Part shown: positions 7,909-15,795 of the stretch, one piece after another
How the letters are laid out: every line of letters begins with the position of its first letter
How positions within the stretch are numbered: position 1 is the stretch's first letter
From: a virus
Virus record (IMG/VR): IMGVR_UViG_3300044295_000097
Span: 1-32,326 of that record
Strand: one strand, 5' to 3'
Length of the DNA: 32,326 nt
Position numbers and translations under genes: made by a program
Notes under the pieces: model-generated
What the model saw: the letters and a program-made list of their open reading frames with translations, nothing else
Told to the model about the DNA's origin: nothing
Database searches by the model: none

Positions 7909-10762
7909 CTGCGGGTGAAGGCAGTGGGGTCTTGTCTTCAGGGTCTAGGGCTGTTGCTTTTGTGCAATCCACGACCAGCGCATTCACTGGTGGGGTGGAC
8001 ATATCAGACCCACGGGACATGGCTTTCTTTATGGAACCCTGACATGCGCCCATCTTGTAGAGGTCATCCACCAGAGACTTGTAGGACACTTGATTCTCAC
8101 TGCACCACTCACGCAGGGTCTTGGTGGTGATGAACAACAGTTTCGTGTCTGGCTCGTAGCGGGTAATTAACTCGCCTCTTGGCTCCCGCACGGGCGCATC
8201 CATCAGCCCTGAGCGTTTGTCCACTGTGCTGTTGACGATCAACATATTGTTGTTGTGTGCGTTTAAGAACAAACCCAGGTGCGCCAGCGGCCCAACAACT
8301 CCTGGGCGTACTTCAATACGCATACGACCTAACTCATGCACTGCCCACTCGTAGACTGCCGCCACATCAATATTGTGCAGACCCAGTTTCTTGGTGATGA
8401 TGCCTGATGTGATGGCGCAAGCCGCAGTAGCTGACCAGAACCGTTCACGCTGAGTGAACCCCGCCGCCTTGTCCAGTTTGCGTTGGACACGCTGGAGCAG
8501 TTTTTTGACCTCTGGTAGATTGGCTATGACATAGCGCATGAACACTTCACCCGCCACCCCGTAGTTTTCATACATGGGGTTGAACGCTTCGTCCGACTGC
8601 GCCTTGGTCATGTTGTCGGTCTTGGAGACAGAAAATTCCAATATCCGCATGAGTTCGCCCTCTGGAAAGTCCTTGAGGTTGAACAGTTGGTCATACAGGC
8701 TCTTGTTGCCAGATGTGATGGCTATGAGCGCCCACCGCATGGTGTTGCTTCGTTCTGCGTTGACTTGGGACTGCATCCTGTTTCGCCCACGACCGTGGGT
8801 GATGCTGTAACCCATGTTGCTGACCTCTTCGTCAGGCATATTTGTCAACTCATCAATGGTCGCAACTATGTTGCCCAAGACGGATATGCGGTGCATACGG
8901 GCGAGGTATTTGTCCTCTTGGTTCAACAATGTCTCTACGGGTCTACCCCATATACTGTTGACCATGTGCTGGATGGTGGTCTTACCCACGCCAGACCCGT
9001 TGTTGGTCAGGTGGATGATTGCCCCACTTAGTTTGGTGAATTTATAAAGCGCAGACCCGAACCCTGCAAACAGGGTGAAAGCCCGAACCTCATTGCCTTT
9101 ACCAGCGTAAATGTTGGCAACCTTTGCCCATTCAGCGACAGTCCCCTTCTTGGAATATAACGTGGCAACATCTGCTGTTGCGCTTGAAGAAGGGCTGTAT
9201 GAAACCCCAGTGGCTGAAATTTCTCGGTTGCCAACAATAAATTTAGTGTCATTCTCATGCCACCCAAACTGTTGCCGTGCCTTCTCAGCCTCGGTCATTT
9301 GTTGCAGTTCGTTTACCCAGCGAGTTACATATCCCATAAGTCCATCCAGTTTTGCGTTGTATGCGGTTACACCCTGATACGCCACCACATCCCTAAATTT
9401 GTCACGGCTTGTGACACTGGCAAGGGGGCATGAAAACTCCCTGATGCCATCTTTGGGCATATGCAGACGCATCCACAATGACTCACCTACATCGGGGTCG
9501 GTGAGGCGTTTTACAACATAGAAGTCGTATTCGTATATCAGTTCATCTTTCGGTTCATCATCCTCTTCGTCTTTCTTTTTCTTTTTATCGCTGGGCATAC
9601 CCCGCTTATACACACCGCCGTTTTTGCCACGGAAATATGGAAACGGGTATTCAGGAATCTCAACCGTCACTTCCTCTTCCAACACCGCATTACGCATAAC
9701 AACAATGTTGTCCTCTGCCTTGGCTTCAGCGATGGATGCGCCAATCTGTATGGGTGATGTGATCTTGCCTCGGTTGGGGCAGTCATCACAAACCCCAGGA
9801 TTTAGCCCGTGGAATGTGGCGCACTTGTATGGTTTGCCCAGTAGAGCATCTGCCTTGACTTGCGTATCGGTCGGGTCGTATTCAGGATGGGCATGAGATA
9901 TTTTGTGTATTGCCAGCTCACCATCTTCACAGTTGGCGGCAATAGATAATCCTGCCCGCCAAAGTGGTTCTTCAGTCTCCTCCTGATTTTTGTATATGTA
10001 AACCAGTTGAGCGCACCCTTTACCTTGGGCGCTTTTGCGCATGATCGTGCCAAATCTTGATACGCTATTTCCCATGAGCGCACGGGTTGTGGCATCCATG
10101 GGTCTGCGGGGGACATTCTTGGCAAACGGTAAGTCTGGTTCATCTTCATCGGCCCCGATACCCACAATCGACTGGAACCTATCAAGTGTTATAGGTTGTG
10201 ATGACAACATGACATTCACCGGGTTTGGTGGAACGTCTTTAAAGTTAAGGGTCTCGGGTATCCGTAGAATCCGTGCGGCATCCGCAGTCACTGCGGGGTC
10301 AGCCTTGAGGTTGTATGCGGCACAGAATTTTTTGAAAGCCTCTGCGGTTGGCTTCCAATCGTTGTAGTAGATCGGCTCGGTGAGTGTCCAGTATGCGTGT
10401 ACGCCACGCCCTGAATTCACCAGTGTTGGTCTTGGCAGTCCAGTTGCCTTCACAAACCCTTTGAGGGCATCAAGAGCATCGGATTGTGTTTCGTAGGGTT
10501 TGCCTTCGCCGCAGTCCATATCCAGCCAGAAGGCTTTGAACCACTTAGCGTTTTGTGCGGTACGCCCTTCTGTGGCGTGTAAATATTTCGCACATCCAAA
10601 ATAGGCGTCGTACCCTTGGGCAATCAGCCCTTCCACAACTCCATCAATCTCTTCAATTGTCTCAACGAATGTTTGCCTTGGCGCACCTTTCTTCAAACCA
10701 ACCACACAGTACAAGCCCTCTTCTGCCAAAACAGAAGAGAGAAAAGGAATCCGTGAGGTCAT
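7892..10762 (-). CDS. Primase-helicase: PrimPol-like domain plus DUF927-like ATPase
   Basis: The 956-residue protein probably primes and unwinds DNA at the phage fork. The N-terminal half looks like an archaeo-eukaryotic-type primase: DMD metal-binding motif at 81-83 (FWLDMDCG), GRGVHAYW near 120, and ARILRIPETLNFK near 163-175, matching the RxP..N.K signature of PrimPol enzymes. A Cys cluster (C-x(11)-C-x(2)-C, near 318-335) may bind zinc. The C-terminal half carries Walker A (NNGSGVGKTT, near 585-594), Walker B (IVATIDELTN, near 633-642) and a following GRGRNR segment, an arrangement typical of DUF927-type helicases. An acidic, Lys-rich linker lies near 390-410. It starts 45 bp after the small HTH gene, with a hairpin in the gap, and only a weak SD precedes the ATG. 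Confidence 0.88.
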   Translation of the reverse strand: MTSRIPFLSSVLAEEGLYCVVGLKKGAPRQTFVETIEEIDGVVEGLIAQGYDAYFGCAKYLHATEGRTAQNAKWFKAFWLDMDCGEGKPYETQSDALDALKGFVKATGLPRPTLVNSGRGVHAYWTLTEPIYYNDWKPTAEAFKKFCAAYNLKADPAVTADAARILRIPETLNFKDVPPNPVNVMLSSQPITLDRFQSIVGIGADEDEPDLPFAKNVPRRPMDATTRALMGNSVSRFGTIMRKSAQGKGCAQLVYIYKNQEETEEPLWRAGLSIAANCEDGELAIHKISHAHPEYDPTDTQVKADALLGKPYKCATFHGLNPGVCDDCPNRGKITSPIQIGASIAEAKAEDNIVVMRNAVLEEEVTVEIPEYPFPYFRGKNGGVYKRGMPSDKKKKKDEEDDEPKDELIYEYDFYVVKRLTDPDVGESLWMRLHMPKDGIREFSCPLASVTSRDKFRDVVAYQGVTAYNAKLDGLMGYVTRWVNELQQMTEAEKARQQFGWHENDTKFIVGNREISATGVSYSPSSSATADVATLYSKKGTVAEWAKVANIYAGKGNEVRAFTLFAGFGSALYKFTKLSGAIIHLTNNGSGVGKTTIQHMVNSIWGRPVETLLNQEDKYLARMHRISVLGNIVATIDELTNMPDEEVSNMGYSITHGRGRNRMQSQVNAERSNTMRWALIAITSGNKSLYDQLFNLKDFPEGELMRILEFSVSKTDNMTKAQSDEAFNPMYENYGVAGEVFMRYVIANLPEVKKLLQRVQRKLDKAAGFTQRERFWSATAACAITSGIITKKLGLHNIDVAAVYEWAVHELGRMRIEVRPGVVGPLAHLGLFLNAHNNNMLIVNSTVDKRSGLMDAPVREPRGELITRYEPDTKLLFITTKTLREWCSENQVSYKSLVDDLYKMGACQGSIKKAMSRGSDMSTPPVNALVVDCTKATALDPEDKTPLPSPADDDIE

Positions 10763-10777
10763 CGTTCGCTCTCAAAT

Positions 10778-10803
10778 CAACACCCTGCTGGCGGCAGGGG
10801 TTG
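10778..10803 (-). other. Intergenic hairpin before the primase-helicase gene
   Basis: Inverted arms CAAC-A-CCCTGC (10778-10788) and GCAGGGGTTG (10794-10803) form a 10-bp stem with one bulged A and a 5-nt loop. It fills the 45-bp gap between the HTH gene and the primase start. Only a short ATTTGAG follows on the minus strand, so it is not a classical terminator. It could be an attenuator, a processing site or a translation-control hairpin. Confidence 0.5.
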
Positions 10804-10807
10804 GGGG

Positions 10808-11056
10808 TTACTGGGATTGTCTGGCTTTCAGGTTTTTTATCAGGTCTTTAAGTGCGTCACGCATCATTGGGTGCGGTAACGACTTGCCCAAAAACCACAG
10901 ATAAACTGCCTGACGAGATACTTGTAGGTACTCAGCCACATCGGGTACGGGAATGTCCTTTGCAATACAGATGCGTCCAAGTTGCACACCAATATGAGAC
11001 TGGTCTGCCTTCTTGTTGGCATCCGCAAATTTGCGGGAGTATCCTTTGTTGTTCAT
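10808..11056 (-). CDS. Small Cro/CI-like helix-turn-helix DNA-binding protein
   Basis: This 82-residue protein contains a clear HTH core (VPDVAEYLQVSRQAVYLWF, about residues 37-55), with the SRQAVYLW recognition helix typical of XRE-family regulators, and a basic C-terminus (LIKNLKARQSQ). It could be a Cro-like or CI-like regulator and is one of two candidates in the window to bind the dispersed 17-bp palindromes; no direct evidence links them. The start has almost no SD sequence. The upstream 108 bp hold no gene and a small GGCG/CGCC hairpin near 11107-11117. Confidence 0.8.
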   Translation of the reverse strand: MNNKGYSRKFADANKKADQSHIGVQLGRICIAKDIPVPDVAEYLQVSRQAVYLWFLGKSLPHPMMRDALKDLIKNLKARQSQ

Positions 11057-11164
11057 GGTGTTAGGTGGGGGTACTCGCTACGTCTGTGCCGACAGGACTT
11101 ATAACAGGGCGTATCGCCACAGTGCCTCTCGATTTGCACAGCATCCGCTTTCCCCCCGTACTCC

Positions 11165-12046
11165 TTACTCAGCCCAATCGTCGAGGATGGCGGCTACATC
11201 TTTCGGTGCGGCCTTTTTCTCACGCTTAGTGGGTTCTTTGGCTGGTTCATCAGCAGTGGCGGCGGGGGCTTCGTCATCAGACTTGGCTTCTGCCTTGGGT
11301 GCGGCTTTGGGTTTCGCACCATCCAGAGAAGCGGGGGTTTGACTGATAGCGGCCTTGGCGTCTGGGCTACGACCCTTCTCTTGGCACTGCGCCATCTCTG
11401 TTTCCTCCAGAGGGCGAATAGCCTTGAAGGTCAGCTTCGGGGTTGCGCTTGATGTGTCGAAACGCATCTCGGTCACAACGGCAGTGACGGGCAAACCATG
11501 ACCACCCAAGAATTTAGCATACGCTTGCATGGGCATCTTGCCATTCTCAGCCGCACCAAAGATCGACTGTGAGGGGAGTGTCAACTGATACACATCACCC
11601 TGCAAGTCATTCTCCAGCATCACAGCCAAGCGTTGGCTGAAACGGCAAGCACGACCGCCGCCCTGTTTTGCAGAGCCTGAGATGTTTTGAGGACAACTGG
11701 CGCACTTACTGGCTTGGGGTTCTTCGACTTTTGCATCAGGGCTGATGCCATCGTTTGACCAGCAATCGGGGGCAATGTTTTTGCCTTCTTCATAATCACC
11801 TGCATAGAAACTACGGGACACATTTGCATTTGCCGCCACGATCACAATGTTCATGGAGCGGTCTTCATTTTGGGCAATCTCTTTGCCATCCACAATCATG
11901 CGGAACACACCACCACGGATGGAGATGCGTTTGCCAGATGCGCCATTTCCACCCATCAGGGCTTTCGTGGTCTCATCCAGTTCAAGGTTACGCAGGTGTG
12001 CGGGGAGGTTGTTGCCGCCTTTGGCAAACAGGGTCATTTCACTCAT
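11165..12046 (-). CDS. Putative single-stranded DNA-binding protein with Cys cluster and acidic tail
   Basis: The protein has 293 residues. An N-terminal beta-rich region (residues about 40-85) leads to a Cys-containing segment, CWSNDG...KCASCPQN...ACRFSQR (about 96-140), that may bind zinc as in gp32-like ssDNA-binding proteins. The C-terminal 70 residues are low-complexity, Ala/Lys/Glu/Pro-rich and end in ILDDWAE, resembling the acidic tip of SSB proteins that recruits partner enzymes. Position between the replicative primase and the helicase/polymerase genes supports an SSB role, but this is inference. The ATG overlaps the upstream HTH gene by 8 bp, with a good SD (GGAG, 6-nt spacer). Confidence 0.65.
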   Translation of the reverse strand: MSEMTLFAKGGNNLPAHLRNLELDETTKALMGGNGASGKRISIRGGVFRMIVDGKEIAQNEDRSMNIVIVAANANVSRSFYAGDYEEGKNIAPDCWSNDGISPDAKVEEPQASKCASCPQNISGSAKQGGGRACRFSQRLAVMLENDLQGDVYQLTLPSQSIFGAAENGKMPMQAYAKFLGGHGLPVTAVVTEMRFDTSSATPKLTFKAIRPLEETEMAQCQEKGRSPDAKAAISQTPASLDGAKPKAAPKAEAKSDDEAPAATADEPAKEPTKREKKAAPKDVAAILDDWAE

Positions 12047-12242
12047 CTTCAGCTCCAGTGGTTACGGGTTGGGTTTCGATTTTGGTTTGGGTCAGGGCAA
12101 GCACATCGTCACGCTTGAATCGGACTTTCGTACCGACACGGAAGCAAGGGATTTTGCCTTGTTTGACCATGGTGTAAACGGTTTGTCGGGAGACACGCAA
12201 AAAGTCTGCGACCTCCTTCACCGTCATGTTTTCAGTTTGCAC
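12039..12242 (-). CDS. Excisionase-type (MerR-like) helix-turn-helix protein
   Basis: This 67-residue protein matches the HTH_17/excisionase-family pattern: MTVKEVADFLRVSRQTVYTMVKQGKIPCFRVGTKVRFKRDDV, with recognition helix SRQTVYTMV and wing RVGTKVRF. It starts with GTG at 12242, chosen because AAGGAG lies 8 nt upstream. It overlaps its upstream neighbour by 11 bp and its downstream neighbour by 8 bp, so translation is probably coupled. It may act as an excisionase, replication initiator accessory or transcription regulator; no integrase is seen nearby, so a true excision role is unsupported. Confidence 0.85.
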   Translation of the reverse strand: MQTENMTVKEVADFLRVSRQTVYTMVKQGKIPCFRVGTKVRFKRDDVLALTQTKIETQPVTTGAEDE

Positions 12243-12639
12243 TTGAGTTTCTCCTTATGGTAACAGCGTACCGACTATCGACATTCATGCCAGGGGGCAT
12301 GAGGTCGGGTTTCTCATCTAAAAGTTGTTTCATCGTGGTTTGGCTGACCCGCCTCTCCAGCAGTTCAGGCATATTGTGTTCCATGATGAATTTGTGCATG
12401 GAGTTCCAGTCACTCGTCCAGTAACGGGTCTTCACCGTGCGAATGATGGTTCCATGTTGGGTCTTGAGGCTATCAGCTCCGATGGATTTGCAGAGGTCAA
12501 GCAATCTGCCTTCCACTACTTCCATCTGGCTTTTTATAGCCTCATCTTGTTCCTCATACTCTCGTAAGAGGGATGCTCTTTTTTCTCGCATCTTCATGTA
12601 AACGGCGACAAGTTTGTCTGCCGAAACGTCTTCGGACAT
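12232..12639 (-). CDS. Conserved phage protein with N-terminal coiled coil
   Basis: The protein has 135 residues. An N-terminal helix (LVAVYMKMREKRASLLREYEEQ and onward, residues about 10-50) looks like a coiled coil. A compact domain follows, TIIRTVKTRYWTSDWNSM... LLERRVSQTTMKQLL... PPGMNVDSRY, of a kind recurrent in phage replication clusters. The length and coiled coil recall small Gam-like or host-nuclease-interacting proteins, but I cannot assign a function. The SD AAGGAG is 6 nt from the ATG. A sigma-70-like promoter (12667-12694) lies immediately upstream, so this is the first gene of a sub-operon covering the HTH, SSB-like and primase genes. Confidence 0.8.
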   Translation of the reverse strand: MSEDVSADKLVAVYMKMREKRASLLREYEEQDEAIKSQMEVVEGRLLDLCKSIGADSLKTQHGTIIRTVKTRYWTSDWNSMHKFIMEHNMPELLERRVSQTTMKQLLDEKPDLMPPGMNVDSRYAVTIRRNSSAN

Positions 12640-12666
12640 ATGGTTCTCCTTCTCTCTGTGATTGGT

Positions 12667-12694
12667 ATGATAGCGGCAAATTTTACAATGTCAA
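12667..12694 (-). promoter_or_regulatory. Internal leftward sigma-70-like promoter
   Basis: On the minus strand a perfect -35 (TTGACA, 12694-12689) is separated by 16 nt from TATCAT (12672-12667). Transcription would start near 12660, about 20 nt before the ATG of the coiled-coil protein at 12639. It lies in the 62-bp gap after the SNF2 gene and would drive the replication-gene half of the operon on its own. Confidence 0.65.
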
Positions 12695-12701
12695 GACCTC
12701 C

Positions 12702-14249
12702 TTATCCTAGTATTTCCCCGTATAGATCGACAATCTTGTGGTGAATGTCGACCTTGTTTTGAAGCATGGAATACATTCGTTTCTCGACTCCACTGCCTTG
12801 CAGATGCACGACTGTTGATGGGTTCTTCTGCCCCGCCCGATGTACCCGTGCGTTACATTGCAGATAGGTCTCCACCGACATGACAGGACTCCAATACACA
12901 ATAGTGTTAGCGGCATGAAGCGTGACACCGTGTGATGCGGCTTGTGGTTGTATGACCAGCACTTGCGGGTCTAACTTGGTTTGAAAACGATGGAATATAT
13001 CGGCTCTGTGGGTTGCGGATATGCCCCCATGGATGACTGCCGTGCTATACCCATGTTTCTTCAAATCTTCAGATACGACCTCAATGGCGTGTCTGTATGG
13101 AACAAACACCAACACCTTGTGGCTTGATTCTTCTACAACCTCACGCAACACCGCCAGCCTGTTGCTTGCGTCAAACTGCACCACCTCACCGTTGTCGGAA
13201 TACACCGCCCCGCCAGACAATTGCAGTAGTTTGTTCAGGTTGGCGGCGGCATTTACAGTAGTTATCTCTTCTCCGGCCGCTTGAACGATAAGTTGCTTTC
13301 GTAGCAACTCATAGTATTTTGTTTGTTGTGCCGTTAGTGGTACATCACGGAAGGTATAGGTTATTTCAGGCAGATCAAGACATTGCTCTTTGGTAAACCT
13401 GATAGCGGGTTGTAACACCTTATGCACGGTTTCTTGGGCGTTTGGTTTCGGAACCCATTTGAATTGCGTCACCTTGTTCATCACCATGTCCCTAAACGCC
13501 CCACCAAATCGGGGGACGCCAGTTGGGTTGACCAGTTTGGCAAGTCCGTAGGCATCAACGGGGGATTGGGATGCGGGAGTGCCCGTCAACAACCATAGCC
13601 ATGTCTCGGGGGTGAGCATGGTGTTGAGTGCCTTGAACCGTCTTGTCTGTGGGTTTTTGTAGGCGTTGGCTTCATCGACAACAATCAGGTCAAAGCCACC
13701 GTTGCGTAGCTCCTCTCCTACGATTTCAACACCGTCATAATTGATGATGACGAATTCAGCATCGCTTTGAACAATCTCTTTGCGCTTCTCTGGTTTGCCA
13801 TGGGCAACATCGACTTTACGGTGCATGGCAAATTTGAACAGATCGTTACGCCACGCCGCATCCATGATGGACAGGGGGCATATCACCAGCACCCGTTTGA
13901 CGATGCCAAGATTCATCAGGTAATCAGCCGCCCATATAACTGATGCGGTCTTACCCGTGCCTTGTTCGTTAAAACAAAATGCTCTACGGTTTAGGGTCAG
14001 GAATGACGATGTGACTTTCTGATGTTCGAACGGTTTGTTCAGCCCTGTCCATTTGTATCGACCCGTGATAGGTGACGGGGCTTTAATCTTCAAGTTCTTT
14101 AGGATGATGGATTCTTCAAGACCCCAGTTCACCAACACCTTGGCTATACCGTTCTCACTCTCCAGCACCTTGCTCTTGGGTATGACTGTTGTGATGCGGT
14201 CAGGGTTTCGCACCGTCAACAACAACGCTTTGTTTTCTACGATCTCCAT
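12702..14249 (-). CDS. SNF2-family DEAD/H-box helicase/translocase
   Basis: The protein has 515 residues from the ATG at 14249, preferred over an in-frame TTG 27 nt upstream because GGAGAG precedes it at good spacing. Motif I is NEQGTGKT (94-101), motif II is DEAN (192-195, a variant of DEAH), motif III is LTGTPAS, and the C-terminal RecA domain has TYLQCNARVHRAGQKNP (motif VI). This order is diagnostic of Swi2/Snf2 ATPases, which translocate along double-stranded DNA. Phage members are thought to help recombination-dependent replication or remove bound proteins. The upstream 195 bp contain strong inverted repeats. Confidence 0.93.
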   Translation of the reverse strand: MEIVENKALLLTVRNPDRITTVIPKSKVLESENGIAKVLVNWGLEESIILKNLKIKAPSPITGRYKWTGLNKPFEHQKVTSSFLTLNRRAFCFNEQGTGKTASVIWAADYLMNLGIVKRVLVICPLSIMDAAWRNDLFKFAMHRKVDVAHGKPEKRKEIVQSDAEFVIINYDGVEIVGEELRNGGFDLIVVDEANAYKNPQTRRFKALNTMLTPETWLWLLTGTPASQSPVDAYGLAKLVNPTGVPRFGGAFRDMVMNKVTQFKWVPKPNAQETVHKVLQPAIRFTKEQCLDLPEITYTFRDVPLTAQQTKYYELLRKQLIVQAAGEEITTVNAAANLNKLLQLSGGAVYSDNGEVVQFDASNRLAVLREVVEESSHKVLVFVPYRHAIEVVSEDLKKHGYSTAVIHGGISATHRADIFHRFQTKLDPQVLVIQPQAASHGVTLHAANTIVYWSPVMSVETYLQCNARVHRAGQKNPSTVVHLQGSGVEKRMYSMLQNKVDIHHKIVDLYGEILG

Positions 14250-14270
14250 TTTCTCTCCAATGTAGTTGCA

Positions 14271-14291
14271 CTCCAAACATGATGTTTGGAG
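14271..14291 (-). repeat. Perfect 10-bp-arm palindrome in the SNF2 helicase leader
   Basis: The arms CTCCAAACAT (14271-14280) and ATGTTTGGAG (14282-14291) flank a single G. The site ends 21 bp before the SNF2 ATG. It could be a DNA operator or an mRNA hairpin controlling ribosome access. It is unrelated in sequence to the dispersed TTTCATAC palindrome. Confidence 0.75.
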
Positions 14292-14359
14292 GAAAGTCCC
14301 CGTCTTTCCGAGGAGTCAGCCAGTTCCCGACAGAAAGGTTAGGAGCATCGTGCTGGCTG
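14291..14359 (-). other. Further inverted repeats in the SNF2 leader (possible structured RNA)
   Basis: Next to the 21-nt palindrome are a 6-bp inverted repeat GGAAAG/CTTTCC (14291-14296 and 14304-14309) and a 7-bp pair CAGCCAG/CTGGCTG (14317-14323 and 14353-14359) enclosing a smaller AGCA/TGCT hairpin. The intergenic stretch 14250-14443 is otherwise without a convincing gene. A structured leader or attenuator is inference; no known riboswitch was recognised. Confidence 0.4.
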
Positions 14360-14443
14360 GTGTAGTTATTTAATGAAGGGATTTCAACATGCACCCCGTC
14401 GTACCTATCACCCACACCTTACTTCAGTACGATCTTCTGCAAA

Positions 14444-14773
14444 TCACTTTTTCTTTTTGCGTTCACGAACGCTGGTCTCGGATAAAACACCCATGCCTTT
14501 GTCTCGTTTGAACGAACGGTTCTTCGATGCGGCTTCAATCCGCACACCTTGTTTGTTACTGCCGCCATTGCTCAACGCTTTACGATGGGCAACATCTTTG
14601 CCCTCACGAATTTCGGCGGTCTTGTCTTTGTCCTTTGGGTCATCAGGATATTTCTTGTCTATGGCTCGTCTGGCTCTTTGACGCTCCATTCGTGCCTCAT
14701 GCGCCCCAGGTCGCTTCTTCTCCATCTGCCATTCGTGTTTGGCATCACGGTCTGCTTTGTTCTTGTACGGCAT
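14444..14773 (-). CDS. Small basic phage protein, possibly HNH-related
   Basis: This 109-residue protein is very rich in Lys and Arg (MPYKNKADRDAKHEWQ at the start, ERKKKK at the end). The central segment GKDVAHRKALSNGGSNKQGVRIEAASKNRSFKR resembles the core of small phage HNH-like proteins (G-K-D-V-x-H ... GG-N ... NRSF), with the first His of an HNH motif visible but the full catalytic set uncertain. It probably binds DNA. The start ATG overlaps the stop of the Cas4-like nuclease gene (TGATG), indicating translational coupling; a GTG one codon earlier is less likely. Confidence 0.75.
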   Translation of the reverse strand: MPYKNKADRDAKHEWQMEKKRPGAHEARMERQRARRAIDKKYPDDPKDKDKTAEIREGKDVAHRKALSNGGSNKQGVRIEAASKNRSFKRDKGMGVLSETSVRERKKKK

Positions 14774-15459
14774 CACTCATTCCTTCCATTGTGAGCGCAG
14801 GTCAGCACAGGACACCACGCTTTGCAACTGAAATTACGCTTCGGGTTGAACACACCCGTCTCGTATGCGGTTTCTCTGGCAATCAAAACACCATCCAGCT
14901 CCGAGAAAATGTTGAACCCAGTCTCAGCCTTGTAATCCGCTTTAACGAATTCATCACTCACCACAAACAACAAACCAGACTTGACAACTTTGACTTCGGG
15001 GAAATGCGTGAACACACAAGCCGCCATCAATGCCAACTGTTTCGTGTCTGCATATTTTGCGCTCTTTCCCGTCTTGTAGTCAATGACCCTTGCCTCACCT
15101 TTTTCTTTGTTGATGATGATCAGGTCGGCTATCCCACGATACCAAACATCTTTATCAAAAAACCCGCAAGGCACAAGACGACCATCTGCCTTCTTGATGC
15201 CCATTTTGATTTCACAGTGCCTCTCGCCAGATATGGATTTCAACTTTTCCAACAGGGGCAACATGAAACCGTATTTAGCGGGTATGGGTACGCCATCCCG
15301 CATGAAGTCCTCAGCCGCTTTGTGAACCGCAGAACCGTACAGCATGGCTTCGCTCTCAGGCTCCTTAATATCTTTTGCCACCCGCAAGTGGTAATATTTT
15401 TTGGGGCACTGATCAAACAGCGTGATGCTGGAGTAACTCCATGCAGGGGGTTTTGTCAT
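14773..15459 (-). CDS. Cas4/RecB-like PD-(D/E)XK nuclease with Fe-S cysteine set
   Basis: The protein has 228 residues. It shows the RecB/Cas4 nuclease order: Tyr/Ser-rich start (WSYSSITLFDQCPKKYYH), conserved His 46 (GSAVHKAAE), Asp 112 (RGIADLI), the core IDYKTGK with Asp 127 and Lys 129, and Gln 141. Cys 18 plus a C-terminal trio (Cys 212, 216, 221 in CKAWCPVLTC) match the four cysteines that hold a 4Fe-4S cluster in Cas4 and AddB nucleases. It is likely a single-strand exonuclease used in recombination or DNA end processing. No CRISPR array or other cas gene is present, so this is a phage recombination nuclease rather than a CRISPR adaptation gene. It overlaps its neighbours on both sides by a few bases. 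Confidence 0.9.
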   Translation of the reverse strand: MTKPPAWSYSSITLFDQCPKKYYHLRVAKDIKEPESEAMLYGSAVHKAAEDFMRDGVPIPAKYGFMLPLLEKLKSISGERHCEIKMGIKKADGRLVPCGFFDKDVWYRGIADLIIINKEKGEARVIDYKTGKSAKYADTKQLALMAACVFTHFPEVKVVKSGLLFVVSDEFVKADYKAETGFNIFSELDGVLIARETAYETGVFNPKRNFSCKAWCPVLTCAHNGRNE

Positions 15460-15611
15460 CGTTTCATTTCCCGTACCAAAGCCGCAAAACTGGCGACGGT
15501 GTCCGTGCCAAATGGAAACTCAAACTGTTCGATTCGTTTGGCTACCTCTTCCAACAACTCGTTGCGGTAGCACATCACATCATCGTCAGGGTCTCGGCGT
15601 CTCTCGTCCAT
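15456..15611 (-). CDS. Small acidic/basic protein of 51 residues
   Basis: This short frame fills the gap between two assigned genes. It starts ATG at 15611 after GGAAGAG, encodes MDERRRDPDDDVMCYRNELL and ends FAALVREMKR. Its TGA overlaps the ATG of the Cas4-like nuclease (ATGA), and its 5' end overlaps the previous gene by 26 bp, exactly as other real genes do here. The sequence is charged, with one predicted helix. The function is unknown. Confidence 0.65.
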   Translation of the reverse strand: MDERRRDPDDDVMCYRNELLEEVAKRIEQFEFPFGTDTVASFAALVREMKR

Positions 15612-15795
15612 TTTTCTCTTCCATCAACTTGATACAGTTCATAGCCAACTTTACCTCAACAATGGCTTGCATGAGTTCACCCAACGCCACATCAGAGTCT
15701 TTCTCCAACAGGGCATCGTGGGCAAGTCGCAAATGTTTTTCAGCCATCATCATGGGGTGGGCGTAGTCGACGATTGGATTAACTTGATTCAACAT
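15586..15795 (-). CDS. Small helical conserved protein
   Basis: This 69-residue protein is mostly helical: MMMAEKHLRLAHDALLEKDS then VALGELMQAIVEVKLAMNCI. This tetratricopeptide-like two-helix arrangement is common in small phage proteins of unknown role. GAGG sits 8 nt before the ATG. It overlaps the sigma-like gene upstream by 7 bp. No catalytic residue pattern is visible. Confidence 0.75.
   Translation of the reverse strand: MLNQVNPIVDYAHPMMMAEKHLRLAHDALLEKDSDVALGELMQAIVEVKLAMNCIKLMEEKNGRETPRP

Noticed and set aside
14200-14415. Minus-strand frame of 71 codons overlapping the SNF2 start
   Set aside because: GTG start with the SD too close, a 50-bp overlap into the helicase gene, and the strongest inverted repeats fall inside it. 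The composition is protein-like, so it is not fully excluded.
14773-15459. CRISPR adaptation Cas4
   Set aside because: No cas1, cas2 or repeat array is present; Fe-S RecB-like nucleases are common in phages.
14527-15570. Plus-strand open frame of 347 codons
   Set aside because: It is antisense to the Cas4-like nuclease and the basic protein, both of which have recognisable motifs and coupled starts. Its translation shows no domain.
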